A stretch of DNA of 13,132 nucleotides from DATEBA01 sp035288045 (GCA_035288045.1 DATEBA010000009.1:1-13132); one strand, 5' to 3'. Positions 1 to 6,904 are shown, counted from the stretch's first letter. A program made the numbers and translations. The notes: a model not told the origin generated them from the sequence alone.

Positions 1-90
1 CTCCCGCTTCGCCCGCCGGAGGAGGACGAGGACGATCTCACGCCCGGCCCCGGCGCGCGAGCCGATCAGTCGATGACCGCGAGGGTCTGA
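1..90 (+). other. possible 3' tail of a convergent gene (edge fragment)
   Basis: Frame 1 on the + strand is open from the window edge to a TGA at 88-90. It would encode about 29 residues with an acidic run (PPEEDEDD) followed by a Gly/Pro-rich stretch. If real, it is the C-terminal tail of a gene beginning outside the window, and its end would overlap the 3' end of the carboxylase gene by 25 bp on the opposite strand. The fragment is too short to recognise a family. In GC-rich DNA a frame this short can stay open by chance. No other feature is visible in bases 1-65. Confidence 0.2.
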
Positions 91-1793
91 CCCGTAACGA
101 CCACCTGTCCGGGCTCGATCGGAAGCTCGGTGATCTCCCCGTCCCGCGTCGAGGCGATGTGGTTCTCCATCTTCATCGCCTCGAGGATGCAGATCACGTC
201 ACCGGCCTCCACCCGCTGGCCGCGCTCGACGAGCACCCGGAGGATCGTCCCCTGCATCGGCGCGGTGATCACGCCGTGGACGTGCTCCGCGTGGTGGCCG
301 CCGTGCCGCGCGGGCGGCCTGGGCGCGACCGCGCGCCGCTCGTCGAAGATCCTGACCGGGACCCGCCGGCCGTCGACCTCGAGGAGGACATCCGCGGGCT
401 TCGGCGTGGCCATCGGCGACGCCGCCGGGGCCGCAACGTCGGTCTGCGCCGGGAGATCGATCTCGTGCAGCTGGCGCTCGAGCCATGTCGTCGTGTGCGT
501 CGAGTCGCGGAACGCCGGGGTCTCGAGCACCCACCGGTGAAGAGGGATGGTCGTCGGGACGCCCTCGACGATGAACTCGTCCAGGGCTCGGAGCATCCTC
601 GCGCGAGCTCGGTGGCGGTCCTCTGCGGAGACGACGAGCTTGGCGAACATCGAGTCGTAGTCGCCGGGGATCTCTTTGCCCTCGCGAACGCCGGAGTCGA
701 GACGGACGAAGGGACCCGACGGCTCCCGATAGCGGGTGACGCGGCCGGGCCCAGGGAGGAAGTTCCTTCCGGGGTCCTCGGCGTTTATCCGGCACTGGAT
801 GGCGTGGCCACGCGCCGAGGTCTCGACATCGACCCGCTCGCCGAGCGCGACCGCGATCTGGAGGGCCACGAGGTCGAGCCCCGTCACCATCTCGGTGACG
901 GTGTGCTCCACCTGCAGGCGTGTGTTCATCTCGAGGAAGTAGAACTGGCGGTCCTCGTCGACGATGCACTCAACCGTGCCCGCGTTCACGTAGTCGGCGC
1001 GCTTGGCCAGGGCGATCGCCGCGTCGCCGATCCGCTGGCGCAGGTCGTCGTCGACTATGGGGGATGGGGTCTCCTCGATCAGCTTCTGGTGCCGTCGCTG
1101 CACCGTGCAGTCGCGCTCGCCGAGGAACGACACGTTGCCGTGGGCATCGGCGAGGATCTGAGCCTCGACGTGGTGCGCCCGCTCGATGTAGCGCTCGAGG
1201 AAGACCTCGGGGCGGCCGAAGTACGCCTGGGCCTCGCGGGCGGCGCGACGCAGGGCGTCTTCGAGCTGCTCGGGTGATCGCACCACGTGCATGCCCTTGC
1301 CGCCACCGCCGAAGGCGGCCTTCACCACCAGGGGGAAACCGATGCGCTCGGCCTCGACCGACGCTTCCTGGATCGCCATCGGCTCCGGCGTTCCGGGGAC
1401 TATCGGCACGCCGACCTCCTCGGCGGCGCGCCGGGCGGCAGCCTTGTCTCCCATCAGCTCGATCGCGTCGGCCGGCGGTCCGATGAACGTGTGGCCGGCC
1501 TCGGCGACGGCTCGGGCGAAGTGAGAGCGCTCCGCGAGGAACCCGTACCCGGGATGGACGAGGGTCGCCCGGGACTTCCGGCAGGCCTCGAGGATCGCGC
1601 CGATCGAGAGATAGGAGTCGGCGGCGAGCGCCGGCCCGATCCGGAAGGCTGCGTCGGCGAGCTCGACGTGAAGCGCGTCGCGGTCGGCGTCGGAGTAGAC
1701 GGCGATCGTGGGGATGTCGAGCTCGCGGCACGTCCGGATGATCCGGACGGCGATCTCGCCGCGATTGGCGATCAGGATCCTTGGTTTGCGCAC
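66..1793 (-). CDS. acyl-CoA (acetyl/propionyl-CoA) carboxylase alpha subunit: biotin carboxylase + biotin carrier protein
   Basis: This protein carboxylates its own biotin using ATP and bicarbonate. A separate carboxyltransferase beta subunit, not in this window, passes the carboxyl group to acetyl- or propionyl-CoA; it acts in the cytoplasm. With the GTG start at 1793 it has 575 residues. The N-terminal biotin carboxylase domain opens with ILIANRGEIAVRIIRTCREL (6-25). The ATP-grasp glycine loop is FGGGGKGM (161-168) and the active-site motif is LEMNTRLQVEH (287-297). After a His-rich linker, the C-terminal lipoyl-type carrier domain carries EAMKMEN, with the biotinylated lysine at about 541. 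The length fits actinobacterial AccA-type subunits. The frame is open upstream to 1997, but that extra part has no family similarity. The GTG lies directly before the conserved N-terminus and has GGAG six bases upstream (1800-1803). Acyl-CoA specificity cannot be read from this subunit. Confidence 0.95.
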   Translation of the reverse strand: MRKPRILIANRGEIAVRIIRTCRELDIPTIAVYSDADRDALHVELADAAFRIGPALAADSYLSIGAILEACRKSRATLVHPGYGFLAERSHFARAVAEAGHTFIGPPADAIELMGDKAAARRAAEEVGVPIVPGTPEPMAIQEASVEAERIGFPLVVKAAFGGGGKGMHVVRSPEQLEDALRRAAREAQAYFGRPEVFLERYIERAHHVEAQILADAHGNVSFLGERDCTVQRRHQKLIEETPSPIVDDDLRQRIGDAAIALAKRADYVNAGTVECIVDEDRQFYFLEMNTRLQVEHTVTEMVTGLDLVALQIAVALGERVDVETSARGHAIQCRINAEDPGRNFLPGPGRVTRYREPSGPFVRLDSGVREGKEIPGDYDSMFAKLVVSAEDRHRARARMLRALDEFIVEGVPTTIPLHRWVLETPAFRDSTHTTTWLERQLHEIDLPAQTDVAAPAASPMATPKPADVLLEVDGRRVPVRIFDERRAVAPRPPARHGGHHAEHVHGVITAPMQGTILRVLVERGQRVEAGDVICILEAMKMENHIASTRDGEITELPIEPGQVVVTGQTLAVID

Positions 1794-1816
1794 GCGCTGC
1801 TCCGGCCCGCGATAAT
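1786..1816 (+). promoter_or_regulatory. candidate birA promoter sharing its -10 with the divergent carboxylase promoter
   Basis: GATAAT at 1811-1816 matches the -10 consensus at 5 of 6 positions. A weak TTGCGC at 1786-1791 lies 19 bases upstream. A start near 1823 would give a leader of about 22 bases containing GGGAG (1832-1836), 8 bases before the TTG start. The same seven bases (1811-1817) read on the other strand supply the -10 of the carboxylase promoter. Confidence 0.4.
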
Positions 1817-1840
1817 CGGGTACCCCCGGACGGGAGTCAA
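1812..1840 (-). promoter_or_regulatory. candidate sigma70-type promoter of the carboxylase gene
   Basis: Read on the - strand, TTGACT (1840-1835, 5 of 6 to TTGACA) is followed by exactly 17 bases and then GATTAT (1817-1812, 4 of 6 to TATAAT). Transcription would begin near 1805, giving a leader of about 12 bases that just includes the GGAG ribosome-binding site before the GTG at 1793. This is the best-looking promoter in the window. Its -35 box lies between the birA ribosome-binding site and the birA start codon. Confidence 0.6.
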
Positions 1841-1844
1841 CGCC

Positions 1845-2603
1845 TTGCTGACCGAAGGGTTCCTCGAGGAGGTCCTGGCCCGAGCGGGGCTGTCGGCGCC
1901 CGTCCGTTTCGAGGAGGTTACCCGCTCGACGAACGAGACGGCCCTCGCGATGGCGGACGAGGGGGCGCCGGAGTGGACCCTGGTCGCCGCCGCGCACCAG
2001 ACGGCGGGGCGCGGCCGCCTGGGAAGGACGTGGCTCGACGAACCCGGGCGCTCTCTGATGTTCTCGCTGGTGCTACGGCCTAGGCTTCCGGCGGAGCGCG
2101 TTGGGTTGCTCTCGCTTCTCGCGGGGACCGCCGCCGCTAACTCGGCGCGCGAGTGCGGCGCAACCCACGCCTGGTGCAAGTGGCCGAACGATCTGTTCGT
2201 CGGCGAGGAGAAGGCGGGCGGGGTCCTCGCTGAGGCCCGTCTGGTTCGGGAGCGGGTCGAGCACGTGGTGGTCGGCGTCGGGATCAACTTGGGCGAGCCG
2301 CCGCCGGGGCTGGAGGGCGCGGGGGCCGTCGTCGCAGCGGCGCCGGGCGAGCTCCTGGAGGCCTACCTGCGGTTCTTCAGGCACAAGTACCAGCCGGAGC
2401 ATCCGGCGTTCGCCGCCGCCGTGGTGGCCGGGTACCGAGAGGTCTGCGGCACGATCGGGCGTTCTGTGCGCGCGGTGACGGTCGACGGCCGGTCGGTCGA
2501 GGGCACTGCGGTTGGAGTGGACGCCGCGGGCGGGCTCGTCCTCGACATCGGCGCGCGAACCGCGACCGTCGCGTTCTCGGAGATCCAGCACCTGGAGCGG
2601 TGA
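1845..2603 (+). CDS. birA: biotin--[acetyl-CoA-carboxylase] ligase, class I (no DNA-binding domain)
   Basis: This cytoplasmic enzyme makes biotinyl-5'-AMP from biotin and ATP and attaches biotin to the lysine of carrier domains such as the EAMKMEN site encoded next door. With the TTG start it has 252 residues. The biotin/ATP loop is GRGRLGR (55-61), followed by KWPND (112-116), a catalytic-type lysine in EEKAGGVLAE (about 123) and GVGIN (144-148). A C-terminal SH3-like segment ends the protein. There is no N-terminal helix-turn-helix, so it is a pure ligase, not a biotin-operon repressor like the E. coli protein. The frame is open far upstream, but that part is antisense to the carboxylase gene. 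TTG 1845 has GGGAG 8 bases ahead and gives the usual class I length, so I chose it. The stop at 2601-2603 lies 41 bases before the next start. Confidence 0.93.
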   Translation: MLTEGFLEEVLARAGLSAPVRFEEVTRSTNETALAMADEGAPEWTLVAAAHQTAGRGRLGRTWLDEPGRSLMFSLVLRPRLPAERVGLLSLLAGTAAANSARECGATHAWCKWPNDLFVGEEKAGGVLAEARLVRERVEHVVVGVGINLGEPPPGLEGAGAVVAAAPGELLEAYLRFFRHKYQPEHPAFAAAVVAGYREVCGTIGRSVRAVTVDGRSVEGTAVGVDAAGGLVLDIGARTATVAFSEIQHLER

Positions 2604-2608
2604 CGTGC

Positions 2609-2637
2609 TTGCCGGGCTGCCCCGGCCGCGGTAGCGT
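2609..2637 (+). promoter_or_regulatory. candidate leaderless-type promoter of the PH/SHOCT gene
   Basis: TTGCCG (2609-2614) is followed by exactly 17 bases and TAGCGT (2632-2637), which fits the actinobacterial TANNNT -10. Seven bases later comes the GTG at 2645, so the predicted transcript would begin at or within a base or two of the start codon. No Shine-Dalgarno sequence precedes this GTG. The layout suggests a leaderless mRNA independent of birA. Confidence 0.5.
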
Positions 2638-2644
2638 CCCGGCC

Positions 2645-3283
2645 GTGGCCTTCCCGCGTAGACTCCTGATCGAGGGCGAAGAGCTGGTCCTCGAGCTTCG
2701 GCCGCACTGGATCGCACTCGTGGGTCCGGTCGTCGTTACGCTCCTCGTGCTGCTCGCCTGGATCCTAGGCCTCTCGAACCTGCCCGATGGCGACGCCTTG
2801 CACGACGTCCTCTTCTGGGGCCTTTGGATAGGAGGGGTGGCGGTGCTGCTTTGGTACCCGGTCCGCGCGTTCGTGCGGTGGGTCACGTCCTACTTCATCG
2901 TCACCTCCGACCGGATCATCCATCGCACGGGGCTTATCGCGAAGGACTCGATGGAGATCCCGCTAGAGGCGATGAACGACGTGCGGTTCCACCAGAGCAT
3001 CGCGGAGCGCGCGATCGGCGCCGGAGACCTGATCATCGAGTCCGCCGGCGAGCGCGGCAGGCAGGTGTTCTCCGATATCCGCCATCCCGAGGACGTCCAG
3101 AAGACGATCTACCAGCAGGGCGAGCTGAATCAGCAGCGCATGTCGCGCGGCGGGATGCCGCCCGTTGCGCCTTCGGCGACGACCGAGCTCGAGCGCCTCG
3201 CCGACCTGCGAGCTCGCGGGGTTCTCACCGAGGAGGAGTTCCAGGCCCAGAAAGCCAAGATCCTCGGCGCGAGCAGGGGTTGA
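2645..3283 (+). CDS. membrane protein with bacterial PH (YdbS/DUF304-like) domain and C-terminal SHOCT motif
   Basis: The protein has 212 residues from the GTG at 2645. Two hydrophobic segments (about 22-43 and 55-76) form a membrane hairpin. A cytoplasmic bacterial PH domain follows, beginning near YFIVTSDRIIHRTGLI (83-98) and containing IPLEAMNDVRFHQSIAERAIGAGDL. A polar linker (160-178) leads to a SHOCT motif, LERLADLRARGVLTEEEFQAQKAKIL (182-207), a short helical module found at the ends of many bacterial membrane proteins and thought to mediate oligomerisation. The specific function is unknown. Related PH-domain membrane proteins are annotated only as putative envelope or stress proteins. 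An alternative GTG at 2600 overlaps the birA stop, adds 15 residues without family character and has its GGAG only 2 bases away, so I reject it. Confidence 0.85.
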   Translation: MAFPRRLLIEGEELVLELRPHWIALVGPVVVTLLVLLAWILGLSNLPDGDALHDVLFWGLWIGGVAVLLWYPVRAFVRWVTSYFIVTSDRIIHRTGLIAKDSMEIPLEAMNDVRFHQSIAERAIGAGDLIIESAGERGRQVFSDIRHPEDVQKTIYQQGELNQQRMSRGGMPPVAPSATTELERLADLRARGVLTEEEFQAQKAKILGASRG

Positions 3284-3307
3284 CGGCGCGGCGGCGATCG
3301 GGATCTC

Positions 3308-3670
3308 GTGAGCGTTCGCGGCCTCGACCACGTCTACTACTGGACCCGAGACATGGAGGTCGCCGTCGCCTTCTATCACGACGTCATGGGGCTGCGACTG
3401 GTTCGCCGCGACGGCGACGCGTGGGCGGAGTTCGACGCAGGCCCGATCCGGTTCGCCCTTCACGGTGCCGGCGAGGGCCACACGCCGCCGCTCGGGGGGA
3501 CGGCCGTGTTCCATGTGGACGACCTCGACGCTTCCGTGCTCGCTCTTGAATCGCGAGGCGTGCGTTTCGACCAACGCGACGGTGAGGTTCCAGGCTACGC
3601 GAGGTTCGCTTCGTTCGCGGACCCCGACGGCAACGTCGTGCAGCTGATCGAGTACGTGCACGGCCGCTGA
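3308..3670 (+). CDS. VOC superfamily (glyoxalase/bleomycin-resistance fold) protein
   Basis: This is a 120-residue protein of single-unit VOC length, covering two beta-alpha-beta-beta-beta modules. It begins GLDHVYYWTRDMEVAVAFY (5-23), the typical first strand and helix with its metal-ligand His (H8). FHVDDLDASVLALESRGV (68-85) opens the second module with H69. FADPDGNVVQLIEY (103-116) supplies the terminal Glu ligand (E115). Such proteins act as dimers with divalent metal in isomerase, dioxygenase or drug-binding roles; the substrate cannot be read from sequence. The GTG start lies 24 bases after the PH gene, with a weak GGGA 4 bases upstream, so it may be co-transcribed with that gene. The next gene begins 24 bases downstream but seems to have its own promoter. 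Confidence 0.88.
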   Translation: MSVRGLDHVYYWTRDMEVAVAFYHDVMGLRLVRRDGDAWAEFDAGPIRFALHGAGEGHTPPLGGTAVFHVDDLDASVLALESRGVRFDQRDGEVPGYARFASFADPDGNVVQLIEYVHGR

Positions 3671-3682
3671 CGGGCGGCCCCG

Positions 3683-3688
3683 TATGCT
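3683..3688 (+). promoter_or_regulatory. candidate leaderless -10 element of the cyclase gene
   Basis: TATGCT at 3683-3688 fits TANNNT and is followed by 6 bases and the GTG start at 3695, so +1 would fall on the start codon. No Shine-Dalgarno sequence precedes the GTG. No convincing -35 is present, as is common for actinobacterial promoters. It overlaps no gene, lying in the 24-base gap after the VOC gene. Confidence 0.5.
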
Positions 3689-3694
3689 GAACGG

Positions 3695-6600
3695 GTGACT
3701 CCTGAGAACTGTCGACGTTGCGGCGGCGTCCTTCCCGAGGGCGCCCGCTTCTGCCCGAGCTGCGGGGCGGCGGTGCTCCCCGACGCCGAGCAGCGGAAGG
3801 TCGTCACCGTGCTGTTCGCCGACGTGGCGGGCTCGACGGAGCTGTCGGCGCGCCTGGACCCAGAGAGGTTCCGCGAGGTGCTCGCGGCGTTCTACAAGCT
3901 CGTGTCCGAGGAGCTAGCAGCGGTGGGGGGTCGCGCCGAGAACTTCATCGGCGATGCGGTGCTGGGGGTCTTCGGGCTCCCCCAGGCGCACGACGACGAC
4001 GCGGTTCGCGGGGTCCGGGCGGCGCTCGCGATCGTCGAGGCGGCCCCGGGCCTGGGGGAGGAGCTCGAGCTCCCGGTCCCGCTCCGGGTGCGCGTCGGCC
4101 TGAACACCGGGCCCGTCGCGGTCGGCGCGGCGACCGGCTCGGAGCTCGTGCTGGGAGCCGAGGTGAACCTGGCCGCCAGGCTCCAGCAGGCCGCCGGGCC
4201 CGGCGAGATCCTCGCCGGGCGGACCACACGGCAGCTCGCGCGGGGCTCGGTAGAGTTCGGCCCCGGTCGCGGGATGGAGGCGAAGGGCTTCGACGACGAC
4301 GTGCTCGCCTTCCCGGTACTCCGTCTGTCGCCGGGAGCTATGCGGCGGCGCATCCGGTTCGTCGGCCGACGCCGGGAGCTCGAGCTTCTCGCCGGCACCT
4401 TCGAACGCGTCGTCGAACGCTCGCGCGCGCACCTCGTGACCCTTGTGGGTGAGCCGGGGATCGGCAAGAGCCGCGTCGCCGAGGAGTTCCTCGATCGGCT
4501 GCCCGACGAGGCGACCATCCTCACGGGTCGCGCCACGCCGTTCGGGGAGAACGCCACCTTCGGACCGATCGCCGAGATGCTCATGCGGCGGCTCGGCGAC
4601 CCGGTCGACGAGGCAGACCTTCGCCGCCGGCTGGAGGAGGCCGTCGCTCGCGCCGCGCACCCGTCGGAGGCCGCCGTGACGGTCGCACGCCTGTCGCTCG
4701 CCTTGGGACTGGGCGAGCAGTCCGCCGATGAGAACCGCTACCGCGAGGGAGAGGTCCGCGCTGGGCTCCTGGCGTACTCGACGGGCCTCGGACGCTCGGG
4801 ACCGGTGGTCCTGGTGTTCGAGGACCTCCATCTCGCGCAGCCGGCGCTACTACAGCTGATCGAACAGCTCGTGCGCGAGGCTGGGCGCGTGCCTCTCCTG
4901 GTTCTCTGCATCGCGCGCTGGGGCTTCCTCGAGGACCAACCCAGCTGGGCCGGTGGCATCGCAGACGCCGTCACCCTCTGGCTGGAGCCGCTCGCGGAGG
5001 ACGAGGCGACGGAGCTCGCGATGGCGGCGGCGGAAGGGATGGCCCGCGAGGACGGGGTCCGCGTGGCATCGAACGCGGGCGGCAACCCGTTCTTCATCGT
5101 GGAGACGGCGGCGATGCTCGCGCGCGAGGACAGGCGGCTCCCGCCGGCCGGCGGCCCGCCGGGGAGGGTCCTCCCGCCCACCGTGCAGGCCGTCATAGCC
5201 GAGCGACTGGATCACCTCTCTCCGGGGGCGCGCGAGCTGGTGCGCAAGGCGTCTGTGTTCTCCCAGCCCGTCTTCGAGGTTCCCGACCTCGAGCTGATCG
5301 CCGAGCCAAGCAAGCAGGCGCTGGCAGAGCTCGAGGACGAGGAGATCTTCGTTCGCGACGAGGAGAGGGAGGCAACCTGGCGCTTCCGTCACGACCTTCT
5401 CCGCGACGTGGCCTACGAGAGCGTCACCAAGCGCGAGCGCCGGCGGCTGCACCTCCAGATCGCCGAGCATCTTCAGGTGCCGGGGTCCGTGGATCGCTAC
5501 CCGCGCGCGATCGCCTACCACCTCGAGCAGGCGGCCAGGGCGTCGCTGGATCTCGACCCGAAGGACCGTTCGCTCGCGGAAAGCGCCGTCGACGCGCTCG
5601 CGCGCGCCGGCGATCTGGCCCGACGTGGGATCGAGTCCCGCGCGGCGATCGACATGTACGAGCGCGCGCTCGCCCTGGCGGGACCCGAGCACGGGTACGG
5701 TCGACGCGAGGCGTGGATCCTCTCGGCGATCGGCGAGGCCCGCTACTGGCTCGGTGAGTTCGACGCTGCCGCAGACGCGCTCTCGCGGGCCCTGGAGGTA
5801 GGCCGCGACGACACGCGGATCCGCGCCCACGCGTCCCGCTACCTCGCCGACATCTCGCTGACGATCCGCGCGGAGGGGGCCAAGGCGGCCCAGCTCTTCG
5901 AACAGTCGCTCGCCGCGTCGCGTGAGCTCGGCGACTCGTTCGTCCTTGCCCGGACCCTGCTGATGGCTGCGTGGCAGCCGTACTGGGAGAACGACCTCGG
6001 CCGCGCACGGGAGATCTTCCAGGAGGCGCTCTCGGCCGCGCGCTCGAACCCGAGCCGCGACGCGTGGGGCGTGGCGAGGGCTCTCGTCGGCGTGTCCGCC
6101 GTCACCTCGCCGGTCGGGGACGAGGAGGACGTGCTTGCTCTGGCGCGCGAGGCGGTCGAGATCGGCCGCGAGAGCGGCGACGCGTTCACGACCGCCGTGG
6201 CCCGGGAGACCGCCGCCAACTCGCTGCGGCGGATGATGCGGCTGGAGGAGGCGCTCGATCACGCCTCCGCCTCGATCCGCACGTTCCGGGAGCTCGACGC
6301 GCGGTGGGAGCTCGCGAGCGCCCTCGGGGACCGCGGCTCGATCCACCGCATCGCCGAGCGCCTCGACGACGCCGGAACCGACCTCCGGGAGGCATACCGT
6401 CTCTGCCGCGACCTGAAGGAACGCTCGCTCGTCACGTGGACGGCTGCGGAGCTTGCTCGCGTGTTGCTCGCCCGGGGCGAGGTCGGTGCAGCCCGTCAGG
6501 TGCTCGAGGAGCCACACGCCCGGCTCGCGGCCGCCGAGCCGGGATCGCTCTCATCGCTTCTCTCCGCGGAGGCCGCCGTCGCGCTCGAAGAACGCGATCC

Positions 6601-6829
6601 GGAGGGGGCGCGTGCGAAGGCCCGTGAGGCCCTCGACGTCCAGCGAGCGCAGGGGTGGCGGAACTTCGTGGCCGCCCAGGTCTGGTGGACGGGCAGGATC
6701 TTCGGAGCCGACCTCGTCGGGGGGGCCGAGGAGCTGGAGACGGCCCACGGCATCCTGGAGGCCGCTCACTGGGCCCAGGCGCTGCATGAGCCCGGCCTCG
6801 TTCGTGCCCGAACGGGGGCGGATGGTTGA
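3695..6829 (+). CDS. zinc-ribbon / class III adenylyl-guanylyl cyclase / STAND-type ATPase / TPR signalling protein
   Basis: This 1044-residue multidomain protein is probably a cytoplasmic cyclic-nucleotide signalling or regulatory switch. Residues 6-23 form a zinc ribbon (CxxC-x10-CxxC). Residues about 35-180 form a class III cyclase domain. Its metal-binding aspartates are D43 (FADVAGST) and D87 (FIGD), and its transition-state pair is N158 and R162 (VNLAAR). The lysine usually found in the K-x-x-G-D motif is N83 here, so substrate choice or activity may be altered. An AAA_16/STAND NTPase follows with Walker A GEPGIGKS (252-259), Walker B VVLVFEDLH (371-379; D377) and NAGGNPFFIVE (460-470). 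The conserved RHDLLRDVAYESV segment (565-577) leads into TPR-like helical repeats to the end. No C-terminal LuxR helix-turn-helix is visible, unlike some mycobacterial relatives. The GTG at 3695 gives the zinc ribbon directly at the N-terminus. Confidence 0.93.
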   Translation: MTPENCRRCGGVLPEGARFCPSCGAAVLPDAEQRKVVTVLFADVAGSTELSARLDPERFREVLAAFYKLVSEELAAVGGRAENFIGDAVLGVFGLPQAHDDDAVRGVRAALAIVEAAPGLGEELELPVPLRVRVGLNTGPVAVGAATGSELVLGAEVNLAARLQQAAGPGEILAGRTTRQLARGSVEFGPGRGMEAKGFDDDVLAFPVLRLSPGAMRRRIRFVGRRRELELLAGTFERVVERSRAHLVTLVGEPGIGKSRVAEEFLDRLPDEATILTGRATPFGENATFGPIAEMLMRRLGDPVDEADLRRRLEEAVARAAHPSEAAVTVARLSLALGLGEQSADENRYREGEVRAGLLAYSTGLGRSGPVVLVFEDLHLAQPALLQLIEQLVREAGRVPLLVLCIARWGFLEDQPSWAGGIADAVTLWLEPLAEDEATELAMAAAEGMAREDGVRVASNAGGNPFFIVETAAMLAREDRRLPPAGGPPGRVLPPTVQAVIAERLDHLSPGARELVRKASVFSQPVFEVPDLELIAEPSKQALAELEDEEIFVRDEEREATWRFRHDLLRDVAYESVTKRERRRLHLQIAEHLQVPGSVDRYPRAIAYHLEQAARASLDLDPKDRSLAESAVDALARAGDLARRGIESRAAIDMYERALALAGPEHGYGRREAWILSAIGEARYWLGEFDAAADALSRALEVGRDDTRIRAHASRYLADISLTIRAEGAKAAQLFEQSLAASRELGDSFVLARTLLMAAWQPYWENDLGRAREIFQEALSAARSNPSRDAWGVARALVGVSAVTSPVGDEEDVLALAREAVEIGRESGDAFTTAVARETAANSLRRMMRLEEALDHASASIRTFRELDARWELASALGDRGSIHRIAERLDDAGTDLREAYRLCRDLKERSLVTWTAAELARVLLARGEVGAARQVLEEPHARLAAAEPGSLSSLLSAEAAVALEERDPEGARAKAREALDVQRAQGWRNFVAAQVWWTGRIFGADLVGGAEELETAHGILEAAHWAQALHEPGLVRARTGADG

Positions 6830-6846
6830 ATCCGAGCCCGTTCGGG
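6807..6846 (+). terminator. 15-bp stem-loop enclosing the cyclase stop codon; possible U-less terminator
   Basis: CCCGAACGGG (6807-6816) pairs perfectly with CCCGTTCGGG (6837-6846). Inside it, CGGAT (6819-6823) pairs with ATCCG (6830-6834), separated from the outer stem by a 2x2 internal loop. The 6-base apical loop is GGTTGA, whose last three bases are the TGA stop of the cyclase gene. No U-run follows, so it is not a classic rho-independent terminator. In GC-rich actinobacteria, hairpins without U-tracts are often proposed as terminators or 3'-end stabilisers. It is the strongest RNA fold I can find in the window. Confidence 0.5.
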
Positions 6847-6868
6847 GGCACCCTCGTGGGACCGCCGG

Positions 6869-6904
6869 TTGGCATTCGCACGGAGAATCCGATAGAGGTA
6901 GCGT
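6869..6904 (+). promoter_or_regulatory. candidate promoter of the M23 peptidase gene
   Basis: TTGGCA at 6869-6874 matches the -35 consensus at 5 of 6 positions. The -10 is ambiguous: GATAGA (6891-6896, 16-base spacing), TAGAGG (6893-6898, 18-base spacing), or TANNNT-type TAGCGT (6899-6904, 24-base spacing and only 4 bases before the ATG). A GAGG (6895-6898) 10 bases before the ATG could serve as ribosome-binding site if transcription starts further upstream. Confidence 0.3.

Noticed and set aside
1287..1844. Upstream extension of the birA reading frame
   Set aside because: It is antisense to the conserved carboxylase domain. The BirA family length and the ribosome-binding site both point to the TTG at 1845.
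1794..1997. N-terminal 68-residue extension of the carboxylase reading frame
   Set aside because: It is antisense to the start of birA, has no family character, and the conserved protein begins exactly at the GTG at 1793, which has a GGAG ahead of it.
4850..6517. 555-residue open frame antisense to the cyclase gene
   Set aside because: GC-rich coding DNA commonly leaves the opposite strand open. The product is low-complexity and Arg/Glu-rich without a recognisable fold, and the + strand protein is clearly real.
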